A DNA stretch of 64,000 bases from Sinomicrobium oceani (lineage in GTDB: Bacteria; Bacteroidota; Bacteroidia; Flavobacteriales; Flavobacteriaceae). A program made the translations under genes and the position numbers. The stretch covers positions 62,001 to 126,000 of the forward strand of contig NZ_FPJE01000005.1 of assembly GCF_900119185.1 (NCBI RefSeq), given 5' to 3'. The notes below the pieces were generated by a model. The model was not told the origin of the DNA. It saw only the letters and a list, made by a program, of their open reading frames with translations, and searched no databases. Below, piece after piece: positions 17,845 through 25,417 of this stretch (within the stretch, counting starts at the first letter, position 1; the number at the start of each line of letters is the position of its first letter).

Positions 17845-17999
17845 GATTAAACAATATTTGAGCAGAAACCAAACGGAAGATAAAATCTTGGCTCAAAAGG
17901 AAACGGAATAAATGAGTAGTGGAAGAAGCGTTGGCTTTATGCCGTAGTCTTTTGATGGAAGTATTTTACGAGTTTAACTTGCGGTAATATTGTATGATA
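17845..17999 (-). repeat. Leader copy B (upstream of the ParB-family gene)
   Basis: Second copy of the ~150-bp leader described at 15796-15945. The inverted pair TTTGAGC (17857-17863) / GCTCAAA (17891-17897) is conserved with the identical 27-nt gap. The similarity ends at the start-codon side exactly 15 nt before the ATG, and the coding sequences that follow are unrelated, so only the control region was duplicated. Confidence 0.85.
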
Positions 18000-18248
18000 A
18001 TAAACTTCACCCTAAAGTATGCTCAATTCTAACTTTTATTCGTTGAAGAATGTAGATGTTTAAATACAAGAATTTGTCCCATATTTATGCTTTTTTTGGG
18101 ACAAGAGTAAAGTAACTGAAAGAGAATGTTTTTTGAATAGAATGATAAAAAAACGCTAGACTTTATTGAAATAAAGAGTTTTTCATAGCACTTAATGTCA
18201 AAAAATTAAAAAGCATATCATTTTATATTAGCACCAAAAAAAAGCAAA

Positions 18249-18270
18249 ATGTTGTACCTATGTTGTACCT
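18249..18270. repeat. Tandem 11-bp direct repeat near the tRNA junction
   Basis: Two perfect adjacent copies of ATGTTGTACCT. Short direct repeats beside an integration junction are a common form of arm-type binding site for tyrosine recombinases. Assignment to that role is inference from position. Confidence 0.6.
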
Positions 18271-18301
18271 GCCCTATTTTTAGCCACTATTTTCAAATGA
18301 A

Positions 18302-18329
18302 AAAAGCCGAAGATTTCTCTTCGGCTTTT
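18302..18329 (-). terminator. Terminator hairpin after tRNA-Leu
   Basis: Perfect 12-bp arms AAAAGCCGAAGA / TCTTCGGCTTTT around a 4-nt loop, immediately downstream of the tRNA 3' end on the minus strand, with flanking A/T runs for termination in either direction. Confidence 0.85.
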
Positions 18330-18330
18330 G

Positions 18331-18412
18331 TGCGGGCGGGGAGACTCGAACTCCCACACCTCGCGGCATCAGATCCTAAGTCTGACGTGTCTACCAATTC
18401 CACCACGCCCGC
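18331..18412 (-). tRNA. tRNA-Leu (anticodon UAG)
   Basis: Read on the minus strand it starts GCGGGCGTGGTGGAATTGG and ends with the paired CGCCCGC plus discriminator A. The acceptor stem is GCGGGCG/CGCCCGC, the anticodon stem-loop is TCAGA-CTTAGGA-TCTGA giving anticodon TAG, there is a short class-II variable arm, and the T loop reads TTCGAGT. CCA is not encoded. Length is 82 nt. It borders the island on its 3' side, the usual side for integration at tRNA genes. Confidence 0.96.
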
Positions 18413-18445
18413 ATTTTAATATTTTAACACTTTTTATTTGGTTTA

Positions 18446-18485
18446 ATCCTAAGTCTAGCGTGTCTACCAGTTCCACCACATCCGC
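18446..18485 (-). pseudogene. Truncated tRNA-Leu (5' half only)
   Basis: On the minus strand the 40 nt from GCGGATGTGGTGG to CTTAGGAT match the first 40 nt of the adjacent tRNA-Leu at 35 of 40 positions. The match stops just after the anticodon loop and the following TTAAACC cannot complete the anticodon stem. It lies between a promoter-like element (18514-18521) and the intact tRNA, so it is probably co-transcribed. Breakage at the anticodon loop fits a tyrosine-recombinase crossover scar; partial tandem duplication is the alternative. Confidence 0.8.
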
Positions 18486-18513
18486 AAAACGATACTATTA
18501 CGATATCGGGCTG

Positions 18514-18521
18514 CAAATATA
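18514..18521 (-). promoter_or_regulatory. Putative -7 element of the tRNA-Leu transcription unit
   Basis: TATATTTG on the minus strand is a perfect TAnnTTTG element, 29 nt before the tRNA fragment and about 100 nt before the intact tRNA. No clear TTG is seen at the -33 position. Confidence 0.5.
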
Positions 18522-18607
18522 ATTTATTTTTCTAATAAAAGGCGGCCGCCCCCTAAAAAATATCTTTTTTGTATTTTTGATTTAGATAATAAAAGTTACG
18601 CTACTTC

Positions 18608-20011
18608 ATGGAAGATATTTCATCATACGTTCAGCAACATAAAGAACGATTTATAGAAGAGCTTATAGAGCTCCTCAAAATCCCCTCAGTAAGTGCCGAT
18701 CCGGCTTTTTCTCAGGATGTACTCAATACCGCAGATGCCGTAAAGGAAAGTCTCCTGAAGGCCGGATGTGATCATGCGGAAATCTGCGAAACCCCGGGCT
18801 ATCCTATCGTTTATGCGGAGAAAACGATTAACCCCGACCTGCCTACGGTACTGGTCTACGGGCATTACGATGTACAACCTCCGGACCCTCTCGATCTCTG
18901 GGAAAGCGGTCCTTTTGACCCTGTGATCAAGAAAACCGCTGTTCACCCGGAAGGTGCTATTTTCGCCAGAGGGGCCTGCGACGACAAAGGGCAGATGTAT
19001 ATGCATGTTAAAGCCCTGGAATACATGGTCAGAAACCACGTACTGCCCTGTAATGTGAAATTCATGATAGAAGGTGAAGAAGAAGTAGGCTCTGAGAGTC
19101 TGGGATGGTTTATCGAACGTAACCAGGAAAAGCTGAAAAATGATGTTATCCTCATTTCAGACACCGGAATGATCAGTAATGAGCAGCCTTCTATTACAAC
19201 AGGATTACGGGGACTGAGTTATGTGGAAGTGGAAGTCACCGGTCCCAACAGAGACCTGCATTCCGGTCTTTACGGCGGAGCTGTGGCCAACCCGATAAAT
19301 ATTCTGACCAAAATGATCGCTTCCCTGCACGACGAAAACAATCATATTACCATACCGGGATTTTATGACAAAGTAGAAAATATCTCTGCCGAAGAACGTG
19401 CCGAAATGGCTAAAGCACCGTTTTCCCTGGAAAAATATAAAAATACGCTTGACATCGATGACGTATATGGCGAACAGGGATATACGACCAACGAACGTAA
19501 CTCCATAAGACCGACACTCGACGTAAACGGTATATGGGGAGGCTATACGGGTGAAGGCGCCAAAACCGTGATTCCTTCCAAAGCATTTGCTAAAATTTCC
19601 ATGCGGCTTGTGCCGGACCAGGAATGGACGGAAATTACGGAATTATTCAAGAAGCATTTCGAAAGTATCGCCCCGAAGGGCGTAAAAGTACTGGTAAAAC
19701 CACATCATGGCGGGCAGGCTTATGTAACCCCTATTGACAATATCGGTTACCAGGCAGCCAGCAAGGCTTATAACGATACGTTCGGGATTTTACCGATCCC
19801 ACAACGCAGTGGTGGGAGTATCCCTATTATTTCCCTGTTCGAGAAAAAACTTCACAGCAAGACCATACTGATGGGCTTCGGACTCAATACCGATGCTATA
19901 CATTCACCCAATGAGCATTTCGGCCTCTTTAATTACCTAAAAGGTATAGAGACTATTCCGCTGTTTTACAAATACTTTACCACGTTGTACCTGGCAGAGC
20001 AAGGCGCATAA
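18608..20011 (+). CDS. M20-family dipeptidase
   Basis: A 467-aa cytoplasmic metallopeptidase. Zinc-site motifs are visible: GHYDVQPPDPLDLW (about 81-94), GACDDKGQMYMH (about 122-133), EGEEEVGSESL (about 154-164) and a late H in the TDAIHSPNEHFG region. The dimerisation domain lies at about 200-370 (DLHSGLYGGAVANP). It is expected to hydrolyse di- or short peptides with two metal ions. A TATTTTTG promoter-like element lies at 18572-18579. It is the first ordinary chromosomal gene beyond the tRNA and reads away from the island. A strong hairpin follows it. Confidence 0.93.
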   Translation: MEDISSYVQQHKERFIEELIELLKIPSVSADPAFSQDVLNTADAVKESLLKAGCDHAEICETPGYPIVYAEKTINPDLPTVLVYGHYDVQPPDPLDLWESGPFDPVIKKTAVHPEGAIFARGACDDKGQMYMHVKALEYMVRNHVLPCNVKFMIEGEEEVGSESLGWFIERNQEKLKNDVILISDTGMISNEQPSITTGLRGLSYVEVEVTGPNRDLHSGLYGGAVANPINILTKMIASLHDENNHITIPGFYDKVENISAEERAEMAKAPFSLEKYKNTLDIDDVYGEQGYTTNERNSIRPTLDVNGIWGGYTGEGAKTVIPSKAFAKISMRLVPDQEWTEITELFKKHFESIAPKGVKVLVKPHHGGQAYVTPIDNIGYQAASKAYNDTFGILPIPQRSGGSIPIISLFEKKLHSKTILMGFGLNTDAIHSPNEHFGLFNYLKGIETIPLFYKYFTTLYLAEQGA

Positions 20012-20036
20012 GAATATACCACTGAACCATCAGAAA

Positions 20037-20070
20037 ACAAAGCGGCCGGGGGTTTTACCAGCCGCTTTGT
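20037..20070 (+). terminator. Hairpin terminator after the dipeptidase
   Basis: Perfect 10-bp arms ACAAAGCGGC / GCCGCTTTGT around a 14-nt loop, 26 nt after the stop codon. Confidence 0.75.
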
Positions 20071-20135
20071 TCCTGTTGTATAATTATGTTTAGTACCGTC
20101 TGAGGTTCTGGTACCGTTCATGTCCTGAAAAACAA

Positions 20136-20172
20136 GATCCGGATACGGAATAGTACTATTCCGCACGGGATC
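20136..20172. repeat. 18-bp perfect palindrome with outer inverted arms
   Basis: CGGAATAGTACTATTCCG (20146-20163) is a perfect palindrome. It is flanked by GATCC (20136-20140) and GGATC (20168-20172), extending the dyad. It lies in the 228-nt gap between two convergent genes with no T-run, so it could be a protein-binding site or an mRNA 3'-end hairpin for the YjbR-like gene. Confidence 0.6.
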
Positions 20173-20239
20173 GGGGATCGGCAGACATTACACCGTTCAT
20201 ATATTTCCGCATCGAACAACAACAGTTAAAAAACTTGGT

Positions 20240-20608
20240 TTAAAGAGATTCCAGGTTTTCGCGTTGTTTTTTGGTTAGCCCTTTAACGACAAGACCGTAA
20301 GACACATCGATCAGTTCCCTGATCAGTTCATCAGAAAGTCCGCCACCATCGAGTTGTACGGTATTCCAGTGTCTTTTGTTCATGTGATATCCTGGCTGTA
20401 TACTATCGTAAGAGGCACGAAGCTCTTCAGTCCGTTCGGGATCGCACTTCAGGTTTACCGAATGGTCTCCTGCTTCCCATTTATCCAGAGAAGTCAGTGC
20501 GAACATTTTCCCCATAACTTTAAAAACGATGGTATCTTCGCCAAAAGGGTTGTCTTCGGTAGCTCCTTTTTTATTCAGGCAGTAACTCCTTAATGTATCA
20601 ATTGTCAT
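20240..20608 (-). CDS. MmcQ/YjbR-family protein
   Basis: A 122-aa protein with the family pattern: CLNKKGATEDNPFGEDTIVFKVMGKMFAL near the N-terminus (about 10-38), NLKCDPERTEELRASY (about 48-63), then PGYHMNKRHWNTVQLDG (about 68-84). The fold is a CyaY-like alpha/beta domain often described as DNA-binding, but the cellular role is not known. It stands alone, separated by 114 nt from DUF4230, and shows no signal or membrane segment. Confidence 0.9.
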   Translation of the reverse strand: MTIDTLRSYCLNKKGATEDNPFGEDTIVFKVMGKMFALTSLDKWEAGDHSVNLKCDPERTEELRASYDSIQPGYHMNKRHWNTVQLDGGGLSDELIRELIDVSYGLVVKGLTKKQRENLESL

Positions 20609-20722
20609 ATACTCGGATATTTATGTTAGTGTTCGTGTTCGTATAGTTATCCAGGGTATGGTGCCATTTTTATATGCCGGTCGGTTAAAAACGTGTTATA
20701 TCATTGTGCAAACTTCATGCCG

Positions 20723-21361
20723 TTAATACTCCTCTCTCTTTTGTTCAAGCTGTGCTTTCTCTTCTTCCCTGATCTCTAATGCGGAATAGTCCAGGTTCCA
20801 GCCGATGGTCTGCACTATGGTCTCTATGAGCAGGACCGCTTCGAGAACTTCTTTTCTGGCTGTCTCCATTAGGCCGCTATCCGGAATTTTGTCCAGGATA
20901 TGTTGCTTGGCCTCTTTATTGAGTTCGGTGAGATCGGAAGAAGCAAATCTGTTGAACAAACCGTTCTTCACATCGTAGTACCTCAGGTCGGGTTCTATAG
21001 ACAACACTTGCGGTTGCGGAAACTTGGTAAGTATAATACGTTTACGCTCATTATCCGCCCTCATTTTCACCTTTCTCAGATCAAAGCCTATATGTACTTT
21101 GGCATTGATTACGATAAGTGCTTTTTTTCGGCTCGACACCAGGCTCATCAAATGCTGTCTGGTATTTTCGTAATGATAGATCTCCGCAAAATCCCCTTCT
21201 ACCGTTATCAGCTTACAAACCCTCCTGATTTTTTCGAGAAGGACTACCGATTGTTTATGGGTCAACTGCTTGTGCTGTTTTTTCTTGAGATAGGTGTATA
21301 ACCAGTACGTAACGCCAACGCCAAGTACCAATCCTATCATCAAGGTAAATATATCGTTCAT
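20723..21361 (-). CDS. DUF4230 domain protein
   Basis: A 212-aa protein with one N-terminal transmembrane helix (about 2-22, LMIGLVLGVGVTYWLYTYL) and a long domain matching DUF4230: YENTRQHLMSLVSSRKKALIVINAKVHIGFDLRKVKM (about 64-100). The C-terminus is charged and helical (EIREEEKAQLEQKREEY). The function of the family is unknown; it is anchored with the domain in either the cytoplasm or periplasm. It is the last gene of a three-gene operon (cyclase, DUF4260, DUF4230) with an 8-nt gap to DUF4260. Confidence 0.88.
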   Translation of the reverse strand: MNDIFTLMIGLVLGVGVTYWLYTYLKKKQHKQLTHKQSVVLLEKIRRVCKLITVEGDFAEIYHYENTRQHLMSLVSSRKKALIVINAKVHIGFDLRKVKMRADNERKRIILTKFPQPQVLSIEPDLRYYDVKNGLFNRFASSDLTELNKEAKQHILDKIPDSGLMETARKEVLEAVLLIETIVQTIGWNLDYSALEIREEEKAQLEQKREEY

Positions 21362-21369
21362 AAATTATT

Positions 21370-21729
21370 TCAGTTATGTTCTTTTCCTATACGTCCCAGG
21401 TGTGTATGAACGAAAGAATCGCCGTATTTGAGTCCGTATCCCAGCATGCGATCAAAACCGGAATGCGCAAAACATACCGTTCCGATGAGCTCCAATACCG
21501 GGAGCTGCGCGAAAACACCAACCAGGTAAAGGGCTATTGCAATTCCTTTATGGTGCAGGAGGTTATAGGTAAACGCTCCTGTTTTTGCATTCCGCATATA
21601 CCCGATCATCCCGATATCCGGTGCCAGAAACAGCCCTGCGAACCACCACCAGGAGAACTCCGTCTGCCCGAACAGGTATATTCCCAGAACAAGCATGGCC
21701 AATTCTTCCAGCTTTAAGGAAAACTTCAT
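21370..21729 (-). CDS. DUF4260 integral membrane protein
   Basis: A 119-aa protein with four hydrophobic segments and the typical DUF4260 sequence WWWFAGLFLAPDIGMIGYM and YNLLHHKGIAIAL. The conserved Asp and His residues lie near membrane boundaries. Its function is unknown. It starts one nucleotide after the upstream cyclase stop codon, so translation is probably coupled. Confidence 0.9.
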   Translation of the reverse strand: MKFSLKLEELAMLVLGIYLFGQTEFSWWWFAGLFLAPDIGMIGYMRNAKTGAFTYNLLHHKGIAIALYLVGVFAQLPVLELIGTVCFAHSGFDRMLGYGLKYGDSFVHTHLGRIGKEHN

Positions 21730-21730
21730 A

Positions 21731-22477
21731 TTACTTCAATTTATACAGTACAGGTTTACCGGGTGATGCGTCATTTTCAAAAGATGCTATCTGTAAATTT
21801 AACAAATATGTCCCATTCTGTACACCATCGGGTACAAAAATAAGTTCTGTTATGGTAGCATCCAACCGGATGTTGTGTTCTATATCCCAGAATGCTTTAT
21901 GCGCCAGCAACCGACCGTCGTCTTTTTCCTTGTCTACCGAAGGAAGATCGATCAGCAAATGTTTTATTCCTATATCCCTGAGGTAGCGGGCTGCATCCTC
22001 CTCCAGGTAAGGCGGATTGGTATGCGAGTATTTCCTGCGAAGCTTTTCGGGCCCATTGGGTAACGTCCGGATTACGATGGCTTCCACATTTTTCCCTTCC
22101 ATGCCGTCTTCGAGTTGCTGTCTGGTTATGCATTGATCTTCTCCTTTTTGCACCGGTGATACCGAGATCAGTTCTGCAATAAAGAAAAATTTCTTCAACA
22201 CGGTATTTATACTGTAAAACTCCCGTGTAATGTGTCCGGCACATTCGGTATGTGTACCATGGGCATGCGGATTAAACACAATGGTATTAAAATTGGTAGC
22301 CCCCCCTTCGGCCACGCTTCCCGTCCAGCTTCCTTCCTTTACGGGAGTAATTTCCGGAGCTCCGAGGTACCATGCTACCGGATTGTCTTCCGATGCCCGC
22401 AAAGGCATCGAAATATCTATGGGATCATCCAGATCGGTGTGATACGTTTTCCCCCTGTACACTATAGTCGTTTGCAT
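21731..22477 (-). CDS. Cyclase/kynurenine-formamidase-like hydrolase
   Basis: A 248-aa product from MQTTIVYRGKTYHTDLDD; the open frame runs 41 codons further upstream without family similarity. It belongs to the cyclase family (PF04199). The metal-binding HxGTHxD-type motif reads NPHAHGTHTECAGHI (about 76-90), with an Asp-to-Glu change at the last ligand. LLIDLPSVDKEKDDGRLLAHKAFWD follows at about 175-199. Family members hydrolyse arylformamides or related amides; the substrate here is unknown. It is the first gene of a tight operon with DUF4260 and DUF4230. Confidence 0.85.
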   Translation of the reverse strand: MQTTIVYRGKTYHTDLDDPIDISMPLRASEDNPVAWYLGAPEITPVKEGSWTGSVAEGGATNFNTIVFNPHAHGTHTECAGHITREFYSINTVLKKFFFIAELISVSPVQKGEDQCITRQQLEDGMEGKNVEAIVIRTLPNGPEKLRRKYSHTNPPYLEEDAARYLRDIGIKHLLIDLPSVDKEKDDGRLLAHKAFWDIEHNIRLDATITELIFVPDGVQNGTYLLNLQIASFENDASPGKPVLYKLK

Positions 22478-22663
22478 ATTGCAATTTAGGAATAATCGTT
22501 TAAAGTTGTAAGTCGTAGTTCCGGTTTTAGGACGGCGTGTCTGGAGCAGTGCTTTCCGGCAGGGCCGGAATCTGCCAAGGTTCCGGGTTTCGGCTTTCAC
22601 AGTTATTTTTTTGCAGCTTACCGGTAAAACGTATAGATTTGCTTTCCGTAAATTTTCATCCCG

Positions 22664-23629
22664 ATGACCACAAGCAAAAAAGTATTGTGCTGCTCCGTTT
22701 TACTCTTCATCAGCAGTTATTTCCAGTCATTTGCCCAGGACCATACCGTCCGGCCCGATGCCTCCATCATACAACAACATATAAACGTCCTGGCTGCCGA
22801 CAAACTTAAAGGACGCGGCACCGGCAGCAAAGGCCTGAAAAAGGCGGCGCGTTATATCGAAAAAGAATTTAAAAAATACGGATTGCAACCGATGGGAACC
22901 CGAAGCTATAAACAACCTTTTATAGCAAAGGTAAAACGAGTTGTGGTCAAAGACAGCCTGCGCAAAGCGAATAACATCATCGGGTTTCTCGACAACGGAG
23001 CCCCTTATACCGTCGTGATAGGTGCGCATTACGATCACCTGGGTATGGGAAAACAGGGAGGATCCAAACACCCGAAGCCCGAAGGACTCATTCACAACGG
23101 TGCCGATGATAACGCATCGGGGGTTGCCGGGCTCCTGGAACTGGCGCGTTATTTTTCGGGCAACGGAGCGAAGGAACCATACAACGTTCTGTTCATAGCA
23201 TTTTCGGGAGAAGAACTGGGCCTGCTGGGATCGGCATATTTTGTAGAACATCCTGTTATTCCCCTGCAGCAAATCCATTTTATGCTCAATATGGACATGA
23301 TCGGCCGTTACAACCCGGAACGCGGTATAGGTATCGGCGGATATGGTACGAGCAGCGAATGGCCTTCGGTGTTTGAAGGCCTGGATACAACAATAAAATT
23401 CTTTACGGATAATGCGGGCAGCGGAGGATCGGATCACGGGTCTTTTTACGCTAAACAGATACCCGTATTGTTTTTCCACACCGGCGGACATCCGGATTAC
23501 CATATGCCATCCGATGATGCAGATAAGATCAATGCCAAAGCCGAAGCAGGAATTATAGATCTGGAAATACAACTCATCGAACACGCCATGCAAAAGGAAA
23601 AATTACCGTTTACGGAAGTTAAAAGCTAA
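22664..23629 (+). CDS. M28-family zinc aminopeptidase, exported
   Basis: A 321-aa protein with a Sec signal ending SSYFQSFAQ (about residue 25). M28 ligands are visible: GAHYDHLGMG (about 117-126), HNGADDNASGVAGLLELA (about 140-157), the catalytic pair in AFSGEELGLLGS (about 174-185), NMDMIGRYN, and FFHTGGHPDYHMPSDDADK near the C-terminus. It probably trims peptides in the periplasm. A second M28 peptidase with the same layout is encoded at 52406-53362; the two are paralogous but clearly diverged. Confidence 0.93.
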   Translation: MTTSKKVLCCSVLLFISSYFQSFAQDHTVRPDASIIQQHINVLAADKLKGRGTGSKGLKKAARYIEKEFKKYGLQPMGTRSYKQPFIAKVKRVVVKDSLRKANNIIGFLDNGAPYTVVIGAHYDHLGMGKQGGSKHPKPEGLIHNGADDNASGVAGLLELARYFSGNGAKEPYNVLFIAFSGEELGLLGSAYFVEHPVIPLQQIHFMLNMDMIGRYNPERGIGIGGYGTSSEWPSVFEGLDTTIKFFTDNAGSGGSDHGSFYAKQIPVLFFHTGGHPDYHMPSDDADKINAKAEAGIIDLEIQLIEHAMQKEKLPFTEVKS

Positions 23630-23651
23630 GGTTGCATTTTTTGCTTTCCTC

Positions 23652-24779
23652 TTAGTCCACATAAAAGAGATCGGATGCGATACCATCGGTAAGAAACTTC
23701 CCCCGGGCCGTTGGTCGTATCACATCGTACTGGAGTTCAAGGAGACCGAGGTCGAGATGTTTTGCTGCCTGCCGGAGCAGGTACCGGTAATAAATGGCCC
23801 CGAAATCTTCTTCAAGGCGCTTCAGGGATACTCCCCATATCGTTCGTAAACCGGTCATCACATATTCGTTATAGCGATCGGAGAGCGAGAGTTCTTCCTT
23901 TTCCCCCGGTAATATCTCTTTGTCCAGAGCTTTGAGATATTTCGCATTATTTGCCACATTCCAGCTACGCGAAACCCCGTCATAACTGTGAGCGGAAGGA
24001 CCTATACCGAGGTATTTCTTTCCGAGCCAGTATGATGTGTTGTTCCTTGAAAAATATCCTTCTTTCCCAAAATTAGAGAGTTCATAATGTATAAACCCTT
24101 GGGATTGCAACACCTCCGTAAGAATAAGGAATTGCTCGCGCGCATGAATTTCATCGGGAGCCGTTGTCTTTCCGTCCCGTATGAATTTATCGAGTGCGGT
24201 TCTGGGTTCGACCGTAAGGGCATAAGCAGAAATATGAGGAATGCCGTAAGACAGGGCCAGTTCCAGGTTTTTCCTCCAGTGTGCGTGATCTGTTCCGGGG
24301 ACTCCGTAAATAAGATCGATGGTGATATTATCAAAATACCCGGTGGCTGTAGCGAGACACCGCCTGGCTTCTTCCCCGTTATGCGCCCGGTTCATCCATT
24401 TCAGATCCTCGTCGAAAAACGATTGTATGCCGATACTCAATCGGTTTACCGCAGAATTCCCCAATGCCATAATCCTGTCGTCGGACAGATCATCCGGATT
24501 GGCTTCTACCGTAATTTCCGGATTGGCTTCCACTTTATAGTATGCGTATACCGTATCTATGATATCCTGTAGTTCCTTCACGGATAGTATCGAAGGCGTG
24601 CCACCCCCGAAATAAACAGTTTCTACGATTTCATCCTCAAAATCCCCTTTCCGCAGATACAGTTCCTTCTTCAATGCCCGCAACATCTCTTCCTTTTTCC
24701 CCATGGATGTGGAAAAATGAAAATCGCAGTAGTGACAGGCCTGCTTACAAAATGGAATATGAATATAAACTGCTCCCAA
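23652..24779 (-). CDS. hemW: Radical SAM heme chaperone HemW
   Basis: A 375-aa protein that begins with the radical SAM cluster motif C11-x3-C15-x2-C18-DF (PFCKQACHYCDF), plus the HemW-specific extra Cys region and YFGGGTPSIL (about 57-66). The GIQSFFDEDLKWMNRAH segment (about 136-152) and C-terminal HemW domain are present. It is the homologue of the heme-trafficking protein once called oxygen-independent coproporphyrinogen oxidase-like. It is cytoplasmic, binds 4Fe-4S and SAM, and delivers heme to apo-proteins. ruvC lies 47 nt upstream on the same strand. Confidence 0.93.
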   Translation of the reverse strand: MGAVYIHIPFCKQACHYCDFHFSTSMGKKEEMLRALKKELYLRKGDFEDEIVETVYFGGGTPSILSVKELQDIIDTVYAYYKVEANPEITVEANPDDLSDDRIMALGNSAVNRLSIGIQSFFDEDLKWMNRAHNGEEARRCLATATGYFDNITIDLIYGVPGTDHAHWRKNLELALSYGIPHISAYALTVEPRTALDKFIRDGKTTAPDEIHAREQFLILTEVLQSQGFIHYELSNFGKEGYFSRNNTSYWLGKKYLGIGPSAHSYDGVSRSWNVANNAKYLKALDKEILPGEKEELSLSDRYNEYVMTGLRTIWGVSLKRLEEDFGAIYYRYLLRQAAKHLDLGLLELQYDVIRPTARGKFLTDGIASDLFYVD

Positions 24780-24826
24780 GGTAGTGTATTAACGGGATTT
24801 ATTGTTCCGTGGGGTACAAGGAACGG

Positions 24827-25384
24827 TTATTGTTTTTTAATACGGTCTTCGTTCTGTTTTACAAAAGCACTCCAGCCACTATATGTCTTGCCCCCGATGC
24901 TTTTTCCGGAGTTAAAAAAATGACATACCGCTGCTGCCAGTCCATCGGTGGAGTCAAGGTTTTTGGGAAGCTCTTTTAGTCCCAGCAGACTCTGTAACAT
25001 TCCTGCAACTTGTTCTTTACTGGCATTTCCGTTTCCTGTGATCGCCATTTTGATCTTTTTAGGAGAATACTCCGTAATCGGTACCTCCCTGGACAGTCCG
25101 GCTGCCATGGCAACTCCCTGTGCCCGGCCCAGCTTGAGCATGGATTGTACGTTTTTTCCGAAAAAAGGAGCTTCTATCGCAATTTCATCAGGATGATACG
25201 TATCTATGAGTTCTATGGTGCGTTCGAAAATAAGCTTGAGTTTCAGATAGTGATCACTGTATTTTTGCAACTGCAATTCGTTCAGTTGCATAAAATGCAT
25301 CTGCTTTCCACGTACACGGATCAACCCGAATCCCATAATTGTTGTTCCGGGATCTATTCCCAATATGATCTTTTCTTCTGCCAA
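24827..25384 (-). CDS. ruvC: Crossover junction endodeoxyribonuclease RuvC
   Basis: A 185-aa Holliday-junction resolvase. Catalytic acidic residues are visible in ILGIDPGTTIMGFGLI (Asp near residue 10), AIEAPFFGKN (Glu about 70) and NLDSTDGLAAAVCHFF (Asp pair about 142-145). The length matches the family, with a slightly longer C-terminal tail. It acts with RuvAB in recombination repair. It lies between hemW and a small lipoprotein gene on the same strand. Confidence 0.95.
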   Translation of the reverse strand: MAEEKIILGIDPGTTIMGFGLIRVRGKQMHFMQLNELQLQKYSDHYLKLKLIFERTIELIDTYHPDEIAIEAPFFGKNVQSMLKLGRAQGVAMAAGLSREVPITEYSPKKIKMAITGNGNASKEQVAGMLQSLLGLKELPKNLDSTDGLAAAVCHFFNSGKSIGGKTYSGWSAFVKQNEDRIKKQ

Positions 25385-25417
25385 AATTGTATGGATTTCC
25401 GGGATAAAGGTACGAAG

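Larger units (their letters stand above)
1..18330. mobile_element. One end of a metal-resistance integrative element next to tRNA-Leu
   Basis: Every gene from the left edge to about 17.8 kb lies on the minus strand. The block consists of plasmid/ICE-type functions (a ParB-family protein and DUF932) plus a long metal-efflux operon, and it stops at the 3' end of a tRNA-Leu gene, a common integration target. The sequence beyond the tRNA is ordinary flavobacterial housekeeping DNA with visibly more G/C-rich codon use. A partial tRNA-Leu copy lies on the far side of the tRNA. No integrase, relaxase or conjugation gene is visible, and the other end is outside the window, so the type of element (ICE, genomic island, integrated plasmid) is inferred. 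The left limit given is simply the window edge. Confidence 0.6.
18000..18330. other. Non-coding terminal segment of the element
   Basis: About 330 AT-rich bases with no credible gene and no integrase frame. It holds an inverted repeat TTGTCCCA (18074-18081) / TGGGACAA (18097-18104), two perfect tandem copies of ATGTTGTACCT (18249-18259 and 18260-18270) and the tRNA terminator hairpin. The tandem repeats lie 60-80 bp from the tRNA 3' end and resemble arm-type recombinase sites. The exact element boundary cannot be placed from one end. Confidence 0.55.

Noticed and set aside
17831-17896. Longer ParB-family start at a TTG (17896) and matching longer DUF932 start at 15823
   Set aside because: Both extensions are simply translation of the duplicated leader; the ATG codons 15 nt inside give family-like N-termini.
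18000-18240. Possible integrase remnant on the minus strand next to the tRNA
   Set aside because: All three minus frames are interrupted by stops and no tyrosine-recombinase motif can be read in any of them.
18514-18579. Overlapping divergent promoters between tRNA-Leu and the dipeptidase
   Set aside because: Both -7-like elements are plausible but neither has a good -33 element, so they are recorded only as weak sites, not as a shared regulatory region.
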